A stretch of 64,000 bases of DNA from Aequorivita xiaoshiensis (GCF_022008395.1 NZ_JAIRBB010000003.1:124001-188000); one strand, 5' to 3'; shown: positions 9,440 to 18,658, counted from the stretch's first letter. The notes: generated by a model not told the origin, from the sequence alone. Made by a program: numbers and translations.

Positions 9440-10153
9440 TTACTCTTTAAGGAACTTTTTTGTTTCAGTATTCCCTTCTTCATCTTCAATATTTAAAAGA
9501 TAAATACCGCTGGAAAGGTTTGAGACGTTTATTGATGATTGACCATTAAAATGTAAATTTTGTGATTTTAGAAGTTTTCCTTCCGTTGAATAAATTTGGA
9601 TTTTAAATTTGCCTGTTCCATTTGAAGCTTTTATCACCAACAATTCATTAGTGGGATTCGGATATATCGTTAACCCTGCGGTTTTAAACTTAGAAACTCC
9701 TAAAGGTACACTGCCATAATATGCTTTGTAGCCTTCTTGGTTAGTGAGGGTTAGTGCAAACCCGCTACCGTCTGTGTCAATAGCATACTCGAAAATTTTA
9801 TTTTCAAATTCAACGTTGAAGAATTGGAAGAAATATAAATCAATATAATCAATGTTTTCTTGAATTTCACAAGTAATTAAGCCGGTAATAATAAAATTTG
9901 GTATTATTATCTCGGTGTTGGAAATAGTTATCTCATCTCCTTGAATAAGAAAATCACAAAACTCTGTTGTAAATAATAGTTCCATAACGTTCAACTCTAC
10001 ATCACCTACTTCGTTATTTTGCGGAACGGGGTGATTTACTCCCTCAATCTCTAGAGCAAATAAAAACCATTGGTTTTCAAACAACCTCATATCTTGAGCA
10101 AAGTTGGTTGAACATATAGGACACATAATAATTAATAAAAACGTATTTTTCAT
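9440..10153 (-). CDS. secreted protein with T9SS type A sorting domain
   Basis: The 237-aa protein has a signal peptide (about 1-19, ending NFAQ), a beta-rich middle of unknown fold (about 20-150) and a C-terminal T9SS type A domain (about 160-237). The domain starts with TIYPNPTNELLVI and ends SSGIYLLNIEDEEG...KKFLKE. It should be exported by Sec and then moved across the outer membrane by T9SS, of which sprA in this window encodes the translocon. The middle region gave no family I recognise. Its ATG lies 3 nt after the stop of an upstream CTD-bearing frame, suggesting one transcript. Position next to a decayed stretch marks this as accessory DNA. Confidence 0.85.
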   Translation of the reverse strand: MKNTFLLIIMCPICSTNFAQDMRLFENQWFLFALEIEGVNHPVPQNNEVGDVELNVMELLFTTEFCDFLIQGDEITISNTEIIIPNFIITGLITCEIQENIDYIDLYFFQFFNVEFENKIFEYAIDTDGSGFALTLTNQEGYKAYYGSVPLGVSKFKTAGLTIYPNPTNELLVIKASNGTGKFKIQIYSTEGKLLKSQNLHFNGQSSINVSNLSSGIYLLNIEDEEGNTETKKFLKE

Positions 10154-10156
10154 AAT

Positions 10157-10552
10157 CTATTGTTTTAAAAGGTTTTTTGAATCTTGTATTTGTCCATCGC
10201 ATACCAATGCTATATTATAAGTGCCGCTAGTATAGGTAGAAACGTCTATTGTAATACTATTTGTAGTAGTATCTATAATATAATTGTTGCTGGCGCCGTT
10301 GCTACTGCTTGTTACCATTAAATAGGCAGAACTGGCATCCTGGGCTTTATAATTAATTGTTACTTGGTTAGCGGTTGGTTTAGGGCTTAAACTTTGCAGA
10401 TAGTAAGAATTTACAGTTACTTCAACTTCATCATAATCTTTATAGTCATCAACATTATTGATTGTCTCTAATTTATTTTGAGCAAATAGGAAAAAAGAAT
10501 AAAATAAAAACAGATAAAGTATTAATGCCTTTAAGGCTAGAGGCTTGTAATT
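10157..10552 (-). pseudogene. signal peptide plus T9SS sorting domain, no usual start codon
   Basis: The minus strand is open for 131 codons. It reads a hydrophobic export signal (ALILYLFLFYSFFLFAQ), about 20 acidic residues, then a T9SS type A domain from LSPKPTANQVTINYK to the end GTYNIALVCDGQIQDSKNLLKQ (split here by the usual TYNIALVC core). No ATG, GTG or TTG occurs in frame before the signal, and a TAA lies just upstream at 10553-10555. There is almost no cargo between signal and sorting domain. It may be an internally deleted remnant, or start on a rare codon. The next gene begins 3 nt downstream, which argues that the pair was once a working operon. Confidence 0.6.
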
Positions 10553-10734
10553 TTATAATTCGAGGATTATAGTTATTTAATTTCTTAAAATTTTGTAAAA
10601 ATATTGAAATTTAAAACAGATAATTCCCTGTATTATGCTGGGGGATTTTCCTTTTTTTCAGATTTATGTACTTTAACTATTTCTTAAATAATAATTTGGT
10701 AATTGCATTATTTAAAAGTCTATTATTAACTTAG

Positions 10735-11046
10735 TATACCTATCATCAGAAAACAATTTCCGTTCAAAAAGGTCTATATATTTCGATTTTTATTATTGGC
10801 GCCTTGACTAGATTACAAACTACCGAGACTATTCCGCGGGAAGATATTGTTGTCCTATAAACTACTGATGCAAAAACAATTAATTTATTTACTTCACTAG
10901 AAGGAACTTGGGCAATGGAGGGAGTGACAAAATTTAAGAAGGAAGATGCTGTTGGTTTGGGTAAAATAAATTGCGAGCATAGATATAATGACCAAGTATG
11001 TTTTGTTACAAAAGATATGGTTATAAATGGCCTGGATTTTTCATAG
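10735..11046 (+). pseudogene. broken reading frame, unknown family
   Basis: One frame reads through codons resembling a hydrophobic leader (YISIFIIGALT), then TETIPREDIVVL, an in-frame TAA at 10858-10860, and then a further 61 codons with plausible protein-like content (TSLEGTWAMEG, VGLGKINCEHRYND) to a TAG at 11044-11046. No ATG precedes the first part; the only in-frame ATG start in the second part (10915) gives 43 aa. I recognise no family. A decayed gene is the simplest reading, but chance cannot be excluded. Confidence 0.35.
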
Positions 11047-11308
11047 TAGTTTATTCCAAGTAACTAACTTCTATTGATTTATCGAAATGCTTTAAATAGT
11101 TGTGTTAATAAAGCTAGGATTAGTTTTAACTGTAATTTCAAAACCCTATTTGATGAATGCCAACTTAATAGTATTTCATTTTGAGTAAGCTAGTGTTTTG
11201 GCTATTACTGCATGATAAATTGGTTTAAAAATAAATTGATGGAAATTGAGAACTCTAAAAAGTGAATAAAATTTCGTTTTCTAAATTAGAGAAATTAAAA
11301 GTGTAAAA
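11047..11308. other. intergenic stretch with nothing recognised
   Basis: This AT-rich stretch has stops in all frames. I see no promoter box, hairpin with U-tract or RNA gene in it. Together with 10553-10734 it makes up the non-coding part of the decayed patch between the infB operon and the SPOR gene. Confidence 0.5.
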
Positions 11309-11704
11309 TTACTTTCTTCTTTCTGGCTTAAGGATAAATGCAGAACTAAAGCTTTGTTGTATTTTAAGCAAAGCTCTTTCCGCTTCTATACGGGTGTCAA
11401 AACTTCCAGCCCACACTTTGTAGTTCGGGGTTTCGTATTCAATAGAAGCAGGCCAATGGCTAAAACTTCCCTTGTATTTTCGTAGTATTTGGTTGGCCTT
11501 ATCCAATTCACCGTAATAAAGCTGTATGGTGTAACCATCTGTTAGCTTATTGTCTTTTTCAAGACTTTTTTTCAAATCTAACAATTGTGTGATTTTCGGA
11601 TCCTGATTTACCTGAAGTGTTGCGCTTTGTGAATAGCTATTAGCTGATATTAAAATCAGTAAAATGCTGGCTATAAAAATCTTGTGAGAAGTTGTTGATT
11701 TCAT
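11309..11704 (-). CDS. secreted SPOR-domain protein
   Basis: The 131-aa protein has a signal peptide (about 1-25, ending NSYSQ) and a C-terminal SPOR fold (about 55-128: GYTIQLYYG, then YKVWAGSFDTRIEAERALLKIQ and a final FILKPERR). SPOR domains bind denuded peptidoglycan glycans, often at division sites. Small one-domain secreted SPOR proteins are common in Flavobacteriaceae and their exact role is unsettled. It is divergent from the act operon, with its own TACATTTG box at 11730-11723. Confidence 0.88.
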   Translation of the reverse strand: MKSTTSHKIFIASILLILISANSYSQSATLQVNQDPKITQLLDLKKSLEKDNKLTDGYTIQLYYGELDKANQILRKYKGSFSHWPASIEYETPNYKVWAGSFDTRIEAERALLKIQQSFSSAFILKPERRK

Positions 11705-11722
11705 ATAATTATATCTTTAATG

Positions 11723-11756
11723 CAAATGTAAAACTTAATAACTGAGTGAAGCGCAA
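11723..11756 (-). promoter_or_regulatory. promoter of the SPOR gene
   Basis: On the minus strand a TTG (11756-11754) is followed after 23 nt by TACATTTG (11730-11723), a full Bacteroidota -33/-7 pair. The start codon lies about 18 nt downstream of the -7 box. Confidence 0.6.
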
Positions 11757-11828
11757 ATTTATTATTTAGAACTAATATAAATTAATGGTTAACACTTTGT
11801 TTGCATTTCCAAAATCGACTTAATAATG

Positions 11829-11836
11829 TATTTTTG
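11829..11836 (+). promoter_or_regulatory. -7 box of the act-cox operon
   Basis: TATTTTTG fits TAnnTTTG; a TTTGTTTG tract ending at 11803 may supply the -33 element, 25 nt away. The predicted leader to the actA ATG at 11929 is about 87 nt, long for this group, and shows no obvious hairpin. Confidence 0.5.
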
Positions 11837-11928
11837 CTCCTTTATTTGCGGTACGGAAAGAGTAATTCTGTTAAAATATAACCTAACTAATTCTGTGCCA
11901 AACTATCGACAATAATTTAACCATTAGT

Positions 11929-13248
11929 ATGAAAAAGGTGAATTTTATACATCTACGATCAAAATTGCCACTTCTATTGTTAGTCTTTGTACTAACTTTT
12001 TCAACTACCTCGTATTCTCAGGATGAAGCGGAAGCTGCTTCTGAGGAAGCGCCGGCTGATGCTGGAGGTGATGTTGCTGCGGGTGAATCATTATTTAAGG
12101 CAAACTGTGCTGCCTGTCACAAGATGGACAAAAAAGCGGTTGGTCCTGCCTTAAGAGGTGTGGCCGATAAGTTTGACCGTGATTGGTTGTACAGCTGGAT
12201 ACGTAATAGTTCGGCTCTTATTGCTTCAGGTGATGCAACAGCAGTGAGATTATTTGAAGAGAATAACAAAGCTGTCATGACGGCTTTCCCAGGACTTTCC
12301 GATGAGGATATCGATAACATCCTTGCGTATACAAGTCAGCCAAAAGCTGCGCCTGTTGTTGCTGAAGTTCCTGCTGGAGGTGCTGCAAGTACAGGAGGAG
12401 GTGAGGGTGTTTCTAATGCTTTAGTGTTAGGGGCGCTAGTTCTTGTGTTCTTGTTGTTAGTTATTCTTCTTTATATGGTATCTACTACCTTAAAGAGAAT
12501 TGCTGAAGCTAATGGGGTGGTTTATGAAGAAAGAGAAAAGCGTACTCCAATCTGGAAGGCTTTTGCTGAGAATCAATTCTTGGTATTAGTTACGGCTATT
12601 TTCTTTATTCTTTTTGGAAGCTACTTCGCTTACGGATACTTAATGCAGGTAGGGGTTGACCAAGGGTATGCTCCGGTTCAGCCAATTCACTATTCGCATA
12701 AAATTCACGCAGGAGACAATCAGATAGATTGTAACTTCTGTCATAGTTCAGCTAGAAAGAGTAAAACTGCAGGGATACCTTCGTTAAATGTTTGTATGAA
12801 CTGTCATAAAAATATTTCTGAAGTAGCAGAAGAAACTGCTACCGATGAGTACTCAAAAGAATTTTACGATGGTGAAATTGCTAAGTTGTATGACGCTGTT
12901 GGATGGGATCCAGAGCAACAAGCGTATACTGGCAAAACAAAGCCTGTAAAATGGGTTCGTATTCACAATCTTCCTGATTTCGCATATTTCAACCACTCAC
13001 AACACGTAACAGTAGCGGGAGTCGATTGTCAAAAGTGTCACGGTGAAGTTGAGAGCATGGAGGTTATGGAGCAATTTGCGCCACTTACAATGGGATGGTG
13101 TATTGATTGCCACAGAGAGACCAATGTTAACTTAGAGTCTAATGAGTACTACGCTAAGATTCACGAAGAGCTTTCTAAGAAGTACGGTGTAGAAAAATTG
13201 ACAATCGCCGAAATGGGTGGATTGGAGTGTGGCAAATGTCACTATTAA
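11929..13248 (+). CDS. actA: alternative complex III multiheme cytochrome c subunit ActA
   Basis: ActA carries electrons from the Fe-S subunit of alternative complex III toward the oxidase. The signal peptide ends near SYSQ (residue 30). A mono-heme cytochrome c domain follows (about 45-135, CAACH at 60), then two membrane helices (about 163-188 and 216-240) and a five-heme domain with CNFCH (268), CMNCH (289), CQKCH (367), CIDCH (391) and CGKCH (434). That makes six heme-binding motifs, one more than the five-heme core usually described for ActA. The heme domains face the periplasm. It is the first gene of actABCDEF-coxBA, 31 nt before actB. Confidence 0.93.
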   Translation: MKKVNFIHLRSKLPLLLLVFVLTFSTTSYSQDEAEAASEEAPADAGGDVAAGESLFKANCAACHKMDKKAVGPALRGVADKFDRDWLYSWIRNSSALIASGDATAVRLFEENNKAVMTAFPGLSDEDIDNILAYTSQPKAAPVVAEVPAGGAASTGGGEGVSNALVLGALVLVFLLLVILLYMVSTTLKRIAEANGVVYEEREKRTPIWKAFAENQFLVLVTAIFFILFGSYFAYGYLMQVGVDQGYAPVQPIHYSHKIHAGDNQIDCNFCHSSARKSKTAGIPSLNVCMNCHKNISEVAEETATDEYSKEFYDGEIAKLYDAVGWDPEQQAYTGKTKPVKWVRIHNLPDFAYFNHSQHVTVAGVDCQKCHGEVESMEVMEQFAPLTMGWCIDCHRETNVNLESNEYYAKIHEELSKKYGVEKLTIAEMGGLECGKCHY

Positions 13249-13279
13249 TAAATAAAAAAGGATAATTACAAATAGCAAT

Positions 13280-16200
13280 ATGGCATCAAACAAGAAATAC
13301 TGGAAAAGTGTTGAAGAGCTGAATGAAGACAGCACTATTGTGAAGGCGCTACAAGACAATGAGTTTGTAACTGAAATACCTACGGACGAATTTCTTGGAA
13401 ACAAAGAAGCTTTATCTGCTTCTTCTACCACGCGTCGTGATTTCTTAAAATATGTAGGTTTTTCTACAGCAGCTGCTACTTTAGCGGCTTGTGAAGGACC
13501 TGTAGTGAAATCTATCCCTTATGTTGTTCAGCCAGATGAAATTGTTCCAGGTGTAGCAAATTATTATGCTTCTACTATGGCGGATGGTTTCGATTTTGCC
13601 AATATATTGGTAAAAACACGCGAAGGTCGTCCTATCAAAATTGAGAAGAATGATTTAGCTAAAAATGGAGGAAGTGTAAATGCTCGTGTTCACGCATCGG
13701 TTTTATCATTATACGATAAAAACAGATTAACTGGTCCTATGGTTGGTGGATCTGAAGTTACGTGGCCGGAGTTTGATACTGCTATTGCGCAGAAGATGAA
13801 CGAAATGTCTGGGAAAGATATAGTTCTTCTTACTCAAACATTTGCGAGTCCATCTACATCTAAGTTGATTTCTGAATTTACTTCTAAGTATCCTAATGTA
13901 CGTCATGTTGTTTATGATACTGTGTCTAGTTCAGCTGCATTAGATGCTTTCCAAAATAAATACGGCACTCGCGCATTACCAGATTACGATTTTTCAAAAG
14001 CTGAAGTTATTGTTTCTGTGGGTGCAGATTTCTTAGGAGATTGGCAGGGAGGAAGCTATAGCAAAGGATATGCTCAAGGAAGAGTGCCTAAAAATGGAAA
14101 AATGTCTCGACATGTTCAATTTGAGGCTAACTTTACATTGACTGGTGCTAAAGCTGATAAACGTGTTGCTGCAACTCCATCTCAACAATTACAAATACTT
14201 AAGGCTTTAACCGGCGGCAGTACTTCTGGCTTACCAGAAAATATTGCTGATGCAGTAAATAAAGCAAAAGCACAACTTCAGAAAGCCGGAGGAAAAGCAT
14301 TATTAGTGACTGGCTTGCCGGATGTAGCTTCACAAAAGTTAGCTTTAGATTTCAATGCTAATAGTGAGGCAATTGATGTTGATAAACCATTGCTTGTTAG
14401 ACAAGGAAGTACTAGCGAAGTGATGAGTGTTGTTAACGGCGTTATTTCTGGAAGTATAAAAGGATTAATTACAGTAGGTGTAAACCCAGTTTACTCGCTA
14501 CCAAATAGCAAAGAATTTGCTGAAGCTTACCAAAAGCTTGAAATGAGTCTTGCATTCAGTATGAAACAAGATGAAACAGCATCATTGGCACAATTAGTTG
14601 CTGCAACTCCTCACTACTTAGAGTCATGGGGTGATGCGCAAATTAAGAAAGGTACTTATAGCCTTACTCAGCCAACAATCCGTCCATTATTCAATACACG
14701 TCAATTCCAAGATAGCCTATTGCAGTGGACTGGTAATTCAAAAAAATATTACGATTACATAAAAGAAGTTTGGACAAGTTCTATTTTGTCTGGAGGTTCT
14801 TGGAATGAAGCGCTTCACGATGGTTTTGTTTCTAGTGAAGTAGAAATTAAAATGGAGGAAGTTAAGCCAGCTACTGAAGGTTCTGGTTTAATGCAGGACA
14901 GTACATCTAATGGTGCGCTTGGGGCTTTATCTCAAGAAGGAGGTTACGAGTTGACATTGTATACATCAACAGGGCTTGGTGATGGTCAACAAGCAAATAA
15001 CCCTTGGTTACAAGAATTCCCAGATCCAATTACAAGAGCATCTTGGGATAACTATCTTACTGTTTCAGCTGCAGACGCTAAAGCGTTAGGACTTGTTAAT
15101 AAAAACGTTGCTAATGGTGCCTTAAACGGTAGTTACGTGAACGTGTCGGTAGGTGGTGTTGTTCTTGAAAAAGTTCCTGTTATTATCCAGCCTGGACAAG
15201 CTAAAGGATCTGTTGGTCTAGCTTTAGGGTATGGTAAAACAGCTGCTATTCAAGAAGAAATGCAAACTGGTATTAATGCCTATCCACTTTACCAGAACTT
15301 TTCTAATGTTCAAAAAGTAAATATCGAAAAAGCTAGCGGAATGCACGAGTTTGCTTGCGTACAGTTGCAAAGCACAATGGCAGGACGTAGTAACGATATT
15401 ATAAAGGATACTACTTTAGAGATTTTCAATACTAAAGATGTAAGCGAGTGGAATGCTGTTCCAGTTGTAGATTACGATCACGCTCCGATTTCAGTTCGCG
15501 ATAAAAAAGCGGATATCTGGAGTCCATTTGATACTACTATCGGCACACACTTTAACTTATCTATAGATTTAAATGCTTGTACGGGATGTGGGGCTTGTGT
15601 TATTGCATGTCACGCTGAAAACAACGTACCAGTAGTTGGTAAAACCGAAGTTAGAAAATTCCGTGATATGCACTGGTTGCGTATCGATAGATATTACTCT
15701 GCAGGGGAAACCTTTAAGGAAGAAGCTGAGATGTATGAAAACCTTCCTGCTTTTGATAGTTATGAAGCCGTAGAGGTGCCAAACTATGAAAACCTTGAGG
15801 TAGCATTTCAGCCGGTAATGTGTCAGCACTGTAACCATGCACCTTGTGAAACTGTTTGTCCTGTAGCGGCAACTTCTCACGGGCGTCAGGGGCAAAACCA
15901 TATGGCTTACAACCGTTGTGTTGGTACTCGTTACTGCGCTAACAACTGTCCTTATAAAGTTCGTCGTTTCAACTGGTTCTTATACAGTGAAAATGATGAG
16001 TTTGATTACAACATGAATAACGACCTAGGTAGAATGGTACTTAACCCAGATGTGGTAGTTCGTTCTCGTGGAGTAATGGAAAAATGTTCTTTATGTATCC
16101 AAATGACTCAGAAAACTATACTAGACGCTAAGCGTGAGGGTAGGCCAGTAAGAGATGGTGAATTTGCAACAGCATGTTCAAATGCTTGTGAAACTGGAGC

Positions 16201-16345
16201 CATGGTATTTGGAGATGTAAATGATGAGGAATCAGAAATACTTAAGAAGAAAAAAGATGACAGAATGTACTATCTTCTTGAAAATGTTGGTACTAAACCA
16301 AACGTTTTCTATCAAATGATAGTTAAAAACACTTCTGAAGCATAA
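13280..16345 (+). CDS. actB: alternative complex III Fe-S/molybdopterin-fold subunit ActB
   Basis: ActB is the large periplasmic subunit. A twin-arginine motif (TRRDFLK, residues 51-57) precedes a hydrophobic stretch and a lipobox ending at Cys71 (LAACEG), so it is predicted to be Tat-exported and lipid-anchored. Residues about 80-740 have the molybdopterin-oxidoreductase fold, which in this family lacks the cofactor. The C-terminal part (about 760-1010) holds the ferredoxin-like cysteine clusters: CTGCGACVIACH from 767, then CQHCNHAPCETVCP, CVGTRYCANNCP and CSLC with CSNAC. They should carry [4Fe-4S] and [3Fe-4S] centres between quinol site and ActA hemes. The N-terminal 50 residues before RR are unusually long but usual for this family. 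Confidence 0.95.
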   Translation: MASNKKYWKSVEELNEDSTIVKALQDNEFVTEIPTDEFLGNKEALSASSTTRRDFLKYVGFSTAAATLAACEGPVVKSIPYVVQPDEIVPGVANYYASTMADGFDFANILVKTREGRPIKIEKNDLAKNGGSVNARVHASVLSLYDKNRLTGPMVGGSEVTWPEFDTAIAQKMNEMSGKDIVLLTQTFASPSTSKLISEFTSKYPNVRHVVYDTVSSSAALDAFQNKYGTRALPDYDFSKAEVIVSVGADFLGDWQGGSYSKGYAQGRVPKNGKMSRHVQFEANFTLTGAKADKRVAATPSQQLQILKALTGGSTSGLPENIADAVNKAKAQLQKAGGKALLVTGLPDVASQKLALDFNANSEAIDVDKPLLVRQGSTSEVMSVVNGVISGSIKGLITVGVNPVYSLPNSKEFAEAYQKLEMSLAFSMKQDETASLAQLVAATPHYLESWGDAQIKKGTYSLTQPTIRPLFNTRQFQDSLLQWTGNSKKYYDYIKEVWTSSILSGGSWNEALHDGFVSSEVEIKMEEVKPATEGSGLMQDSTSNGALGALSQEGGYELTLYTSTGLGDGQQANNPWLQEFPDPITRASWDNYLTVSAADAKALGLVNKNVANGALNGSYVNVSVGGVVLEKVPVIIQPGQAKGSVGLALGYGKTAAIQEEMQTGINAYPLYQNFSNVQKVNIEKASGMHEFACVQLQSTMAGRSNDIIKDTTLEIFNTKDVSEWNAVPVVDYDHAPISVRDKKADIWSPFDTTIGTHFNLSIDLNACTGCGACVIACHAENNVPVVGKTEVRKFRDMHWLRIDRYYSAGETFKEEAEMYENLPAFDSYEAVEVPNYENLEVAFQPVMCQHCNHAPCETVCPVAATSHGRQGQNHMAYNRCVGTRYCANNCPYKVRRFNWFLYSENDEFDYNMNNDLGRMVLNPDVVVRSRGVMEKCSLCIQMTQKTILDAKREGRPVRDGEFATACSNACETGAMVFGDVNDEESEILKKKKDDRMYYLLENVGTKPNVFYQMIVKNTSEA

Positions 16346-16381
16346 TAATTTAATCAAGAACCAATTATTTAATAATTAAAT

Positions 16382-18118
16382 ATGTCGTCACACTACGAAG
16401 CACCTATAAGAGAACCACTGGTTCTGGGCGAAAAGTCCTATCAAGACATCAGTGCAGATGTAGCAGCTCCTGTACTAGGAAAAGCAAATAAATCTTGGTG
16501 GATTGTTTTTACCATAGCCCTTATTGCATTTTTATGGGGATTAGGTTGTATTATTTATACAGTTTCTACTGGAATTGGAGTTTGGGGTTTGAACAAGACC
16601 GTTGGATGGGCTTGGGATATTACTAACTTCGTTTGGTGGGTAGGTATTGGTCACGCAGGAACACTTATTTCTGCAGTACTATTACTTTTCCGTCAAAAAT
16701 GGAGAATGGCTGTAAACCGTTCTGCGGAAGCAATGACAATTTTCGCCGTTGTACAAGCAGGTTTATTCCCGATTATACACATGGGTCGCCCGTGGTTAGC
16801 ATATTGGGTACTTCCAATACCTAACCAGTTTGGATCGCTATGGGTTAACTTTAACTCACCTCTTCTTTGGGACGTATTCGCGATTTCTACCTATTTATCT
16901 ATTTCATTAGTGTTCTGGTGGACGGGATTACTTCCTGATTTCGCGATGATTCGTGATAAAACTAAAAGTCCTTTCCAGAAAAAGATTTACGGAATACTTA
17001 GTTTTGGATGGAGTGGTCGTGTAAAAGACTGGCAACGTTTTGAAGAAGTTTCACTTGTATTAGCAGGTTTGGCAACGCCACTTGTACTTTCTGTACACAC
17101 CATTGTATCTTTTGACTTCGCAACTTCGGTAGTTCCTGGATGGCATAGTACTATTTATCCTCCATATTTCGTGGCAGGTGCGATTTTCTCTGGATTCGCA
17201 ATGGTACAAACGCTTCTTATAATAATGAGAAAGGTTTCTAACCTTGAAAACTATATTACCATTGTTCATATTGAATATATGAATAAAGTAATTCTGCTAA
17301 CAGGAGGTATTGTAACAGTCGCTTATGCTACTGAGTATTTTGTGATGTGGTATTCGGGTGTTCCTTATGAGGATTACACTTACCTATCATACGGTGCGGC
17401 AACAGGACCTTACTGGTGGGCTTTCTGGGCATTGATCATCTGTAACTTTGTTGTTCCAATGACCTTATGGGTTAAGAAATACAGAAGAAACATTATCTGG
17501 ACATTTATTGTTGCCCTAATAATCAATATTGGAATGTGGTTTGAGCGTTTCAACATTATTGTTGTGAATATTACTAAAGATAGATTAACATCTTCATGGA
17601 CAATGTTCCAACCAACATTTGTTGATATTGGAACGTTCGTAGGAACTATTGGTTTCTTCTTTGTTCTATTCCTTCTGTATGCGCGTACATTCCCTGTAAT
17701 TGCACAAGCAGAGGTGAAAACAATATTAAAATCTTCGGGTGAAAAATTCAAGAATTTACGTGCGAAACACGGGAATGATGTTAGCCACGTAAGAGCACTT
17801 GACGGAGGACCAGTAGTTGAAAAGCCTGTAGCTTCACAAAATGTTGTTTCTGATAATGCAAAAGTAGACTCATTACTTTCAACTATAGGAGCATTTAATC
17901 CTGATGTTGAAGAGCAAGATGACTTGAAGTTGATAAATGGAGTTGGACCTGTAATGGAGCATAAACTGCATCAGATAGGCATCTTTACTTTTGATCAGGT
18001 AAGTAGAATGACTGACCGTGAATACGATTTATTAGATGAGATTATTAGTGAATTCCCTGGAAGAGCCAAACGTGATGATTGGGCTGGACAGGCGCTAATC
18101 CTAAAAAACAACAAATAA
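16382..18118 (+). CDS. actC: alternative complex III NrfD-like membrane subunit ActC with HhH tail
   Basis: ActC is the polytopic NrfD/PsrC-type subunit that forms the main quinol site and may move protons. About ten hydrophobic helices lie between residues 38 and 445. After a flexible linker (about 470-512) there is a soluble tail (513-578) starting DDLKLINGVGPVMEHKL, whose INGVGP turn and following helices look like a helix-hairpin-helix domain of the type also found fused to L21 and NADH-dehydrogenase subunits. The tail would lie in the cytoplasm or at the membrane face. actD begins 2 nt after the stop. Confidence 0.93.
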   Translation: MSSHYEAPIREPLVLGEKSYQDISADVAAPVLGKANKSWWIVFTIALIAFLWGLGCIIYTVSTGIGVWGLNKTVGWAWDITNFVWWVGIGHAGTLISAVLLLFRQKWRMAVNRSAEAMTIFAVVQAGLFPIIHMGRPWLAYWVLPIPNQFGSLWVNFNSPLLWDVFAISTYLSISLVFWWTGLLPDFAMIRDKTKSPFQKKIYGILSFGWSGRVKDWQRFEEVSLVLAGLATPLVLSVHTIVSFDFATSVVPGWHSTIYPPYFVAGAIFSGFAMVQTLLIIMRKVSNLENYITIVHIEYMNKVILLTGGIVTVAYATEYFVMWYSGVPYEDYTYLSYGAATGPYWWAFWALIICNFVVPMTLWVKKYRRNIIWTFIVALIINIGMWFERFNIIVVNITKDRLTSSWTMFQPTFVDIGTFVGTIGFFFVLFLLYARTFPVIAQAEVKTILKSSGEKFKNLRAKHGNDVSHVRALDGGPVVEKPVASQNVVSDNAKVDSLLSTIGAFNPDVEEQDDLKLINGVGPVMEHKLHQIGIFTFDQVSRMTDREYDLLDEIISEFPGRAKRDDWAGQALILKNNK

Positions 18119-18120
18119 TT

Positions 18121-18657
18121 ATGGCTGCAAAGAAAATACACGCTATTTACACGGATGACGACCTGTTATTGCAGGCTGTAAATCAAACCCGTGCGGCAAA
18201 ATATCATATTTCCGAAATATTTACACCATTTCCAGTACACGGATTAGACCATGCATTAGGTCTAGCTCCAACACGACTTGCAATCACCTCTTTCCTTTAT
18301 GGATTATGTGGTTTAACAGTAGCTGTACTGATGATGAATTATATGATGATTCAAGATTGGCCTCAAAATATTGGTGGGAAACCAAGTTTTACTTTCTACC
18401 AAAACATGCCTACTTTCATCCCAATTATGTTTGAGTTGACTGTATTTTTCGCGGGTCACTTAATGGTAATTACATTTTATATGAGAAGTAAGCTCTGGCC
18501 TTTTAGAAAAGCAGAAAATCCAGATCCGCGTACTACTGATGCCCATTTCTTAATGGAAGTAGACGTAGATAATCACGATGTTGAAACGCTTTCTAAATTC
18601 TTGTATGACACAGGTGCATCAGAGATTAGTTTAATTGAAAATGAGCAGGACCACTAG
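18121..18657 (+). CDS. actD: alternative complex III subunit ActD (DUF3341)
   Basis: ActD is a membrane subunit of alternative complex III with two helices (about 58-82 and 100-125) flanked by cytoplasmic domains. Residues 1-45 form the conserved DUF3341 start (KIHAIYTDDDLLLQAV, FPVHGLD). I take the ATG at 18121, 2 nt after the actC stop; a longer frame from 18079 would overlap actC by 40 nt and add residues with no family match. The product is then 178 aa, the normal size. The stop lies 1 nt before the actE start. Confidence 0.93.
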   Translation: MAAKKIHAIYTDDDLLLQAVNQTRAAKYHISEIFTPFPVHGLDHALGLAPTRLAITSFLYGLCGLTVAVLMMNYMMIQDWPQNIGGKPSFTFYQNMPTFIPIMFELTVFFAGHLMVITFYMRSKLWPFRKAENPDPRTTDAHFLMEVDVDNHDVETLSKFLYDTGASEISLIENEQDH

Positions 18658-18658
18658 T

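Noticed and set aside
15569-15901. Minus-strand open frame opposite actB.
   Set aside because: It lies fully inside the conserved Fe-S region of actB and has no domain.
18079-18120. Longer start for actD overlapping actC.
   Set aside because: Adds non-conserved residues; the ATG at 18121 gives the normal family length.
18635-18658. Longer start for actE.
   Set aside because: It would place eight residues ahead of a clean lipoprotein signal and overlap actD.
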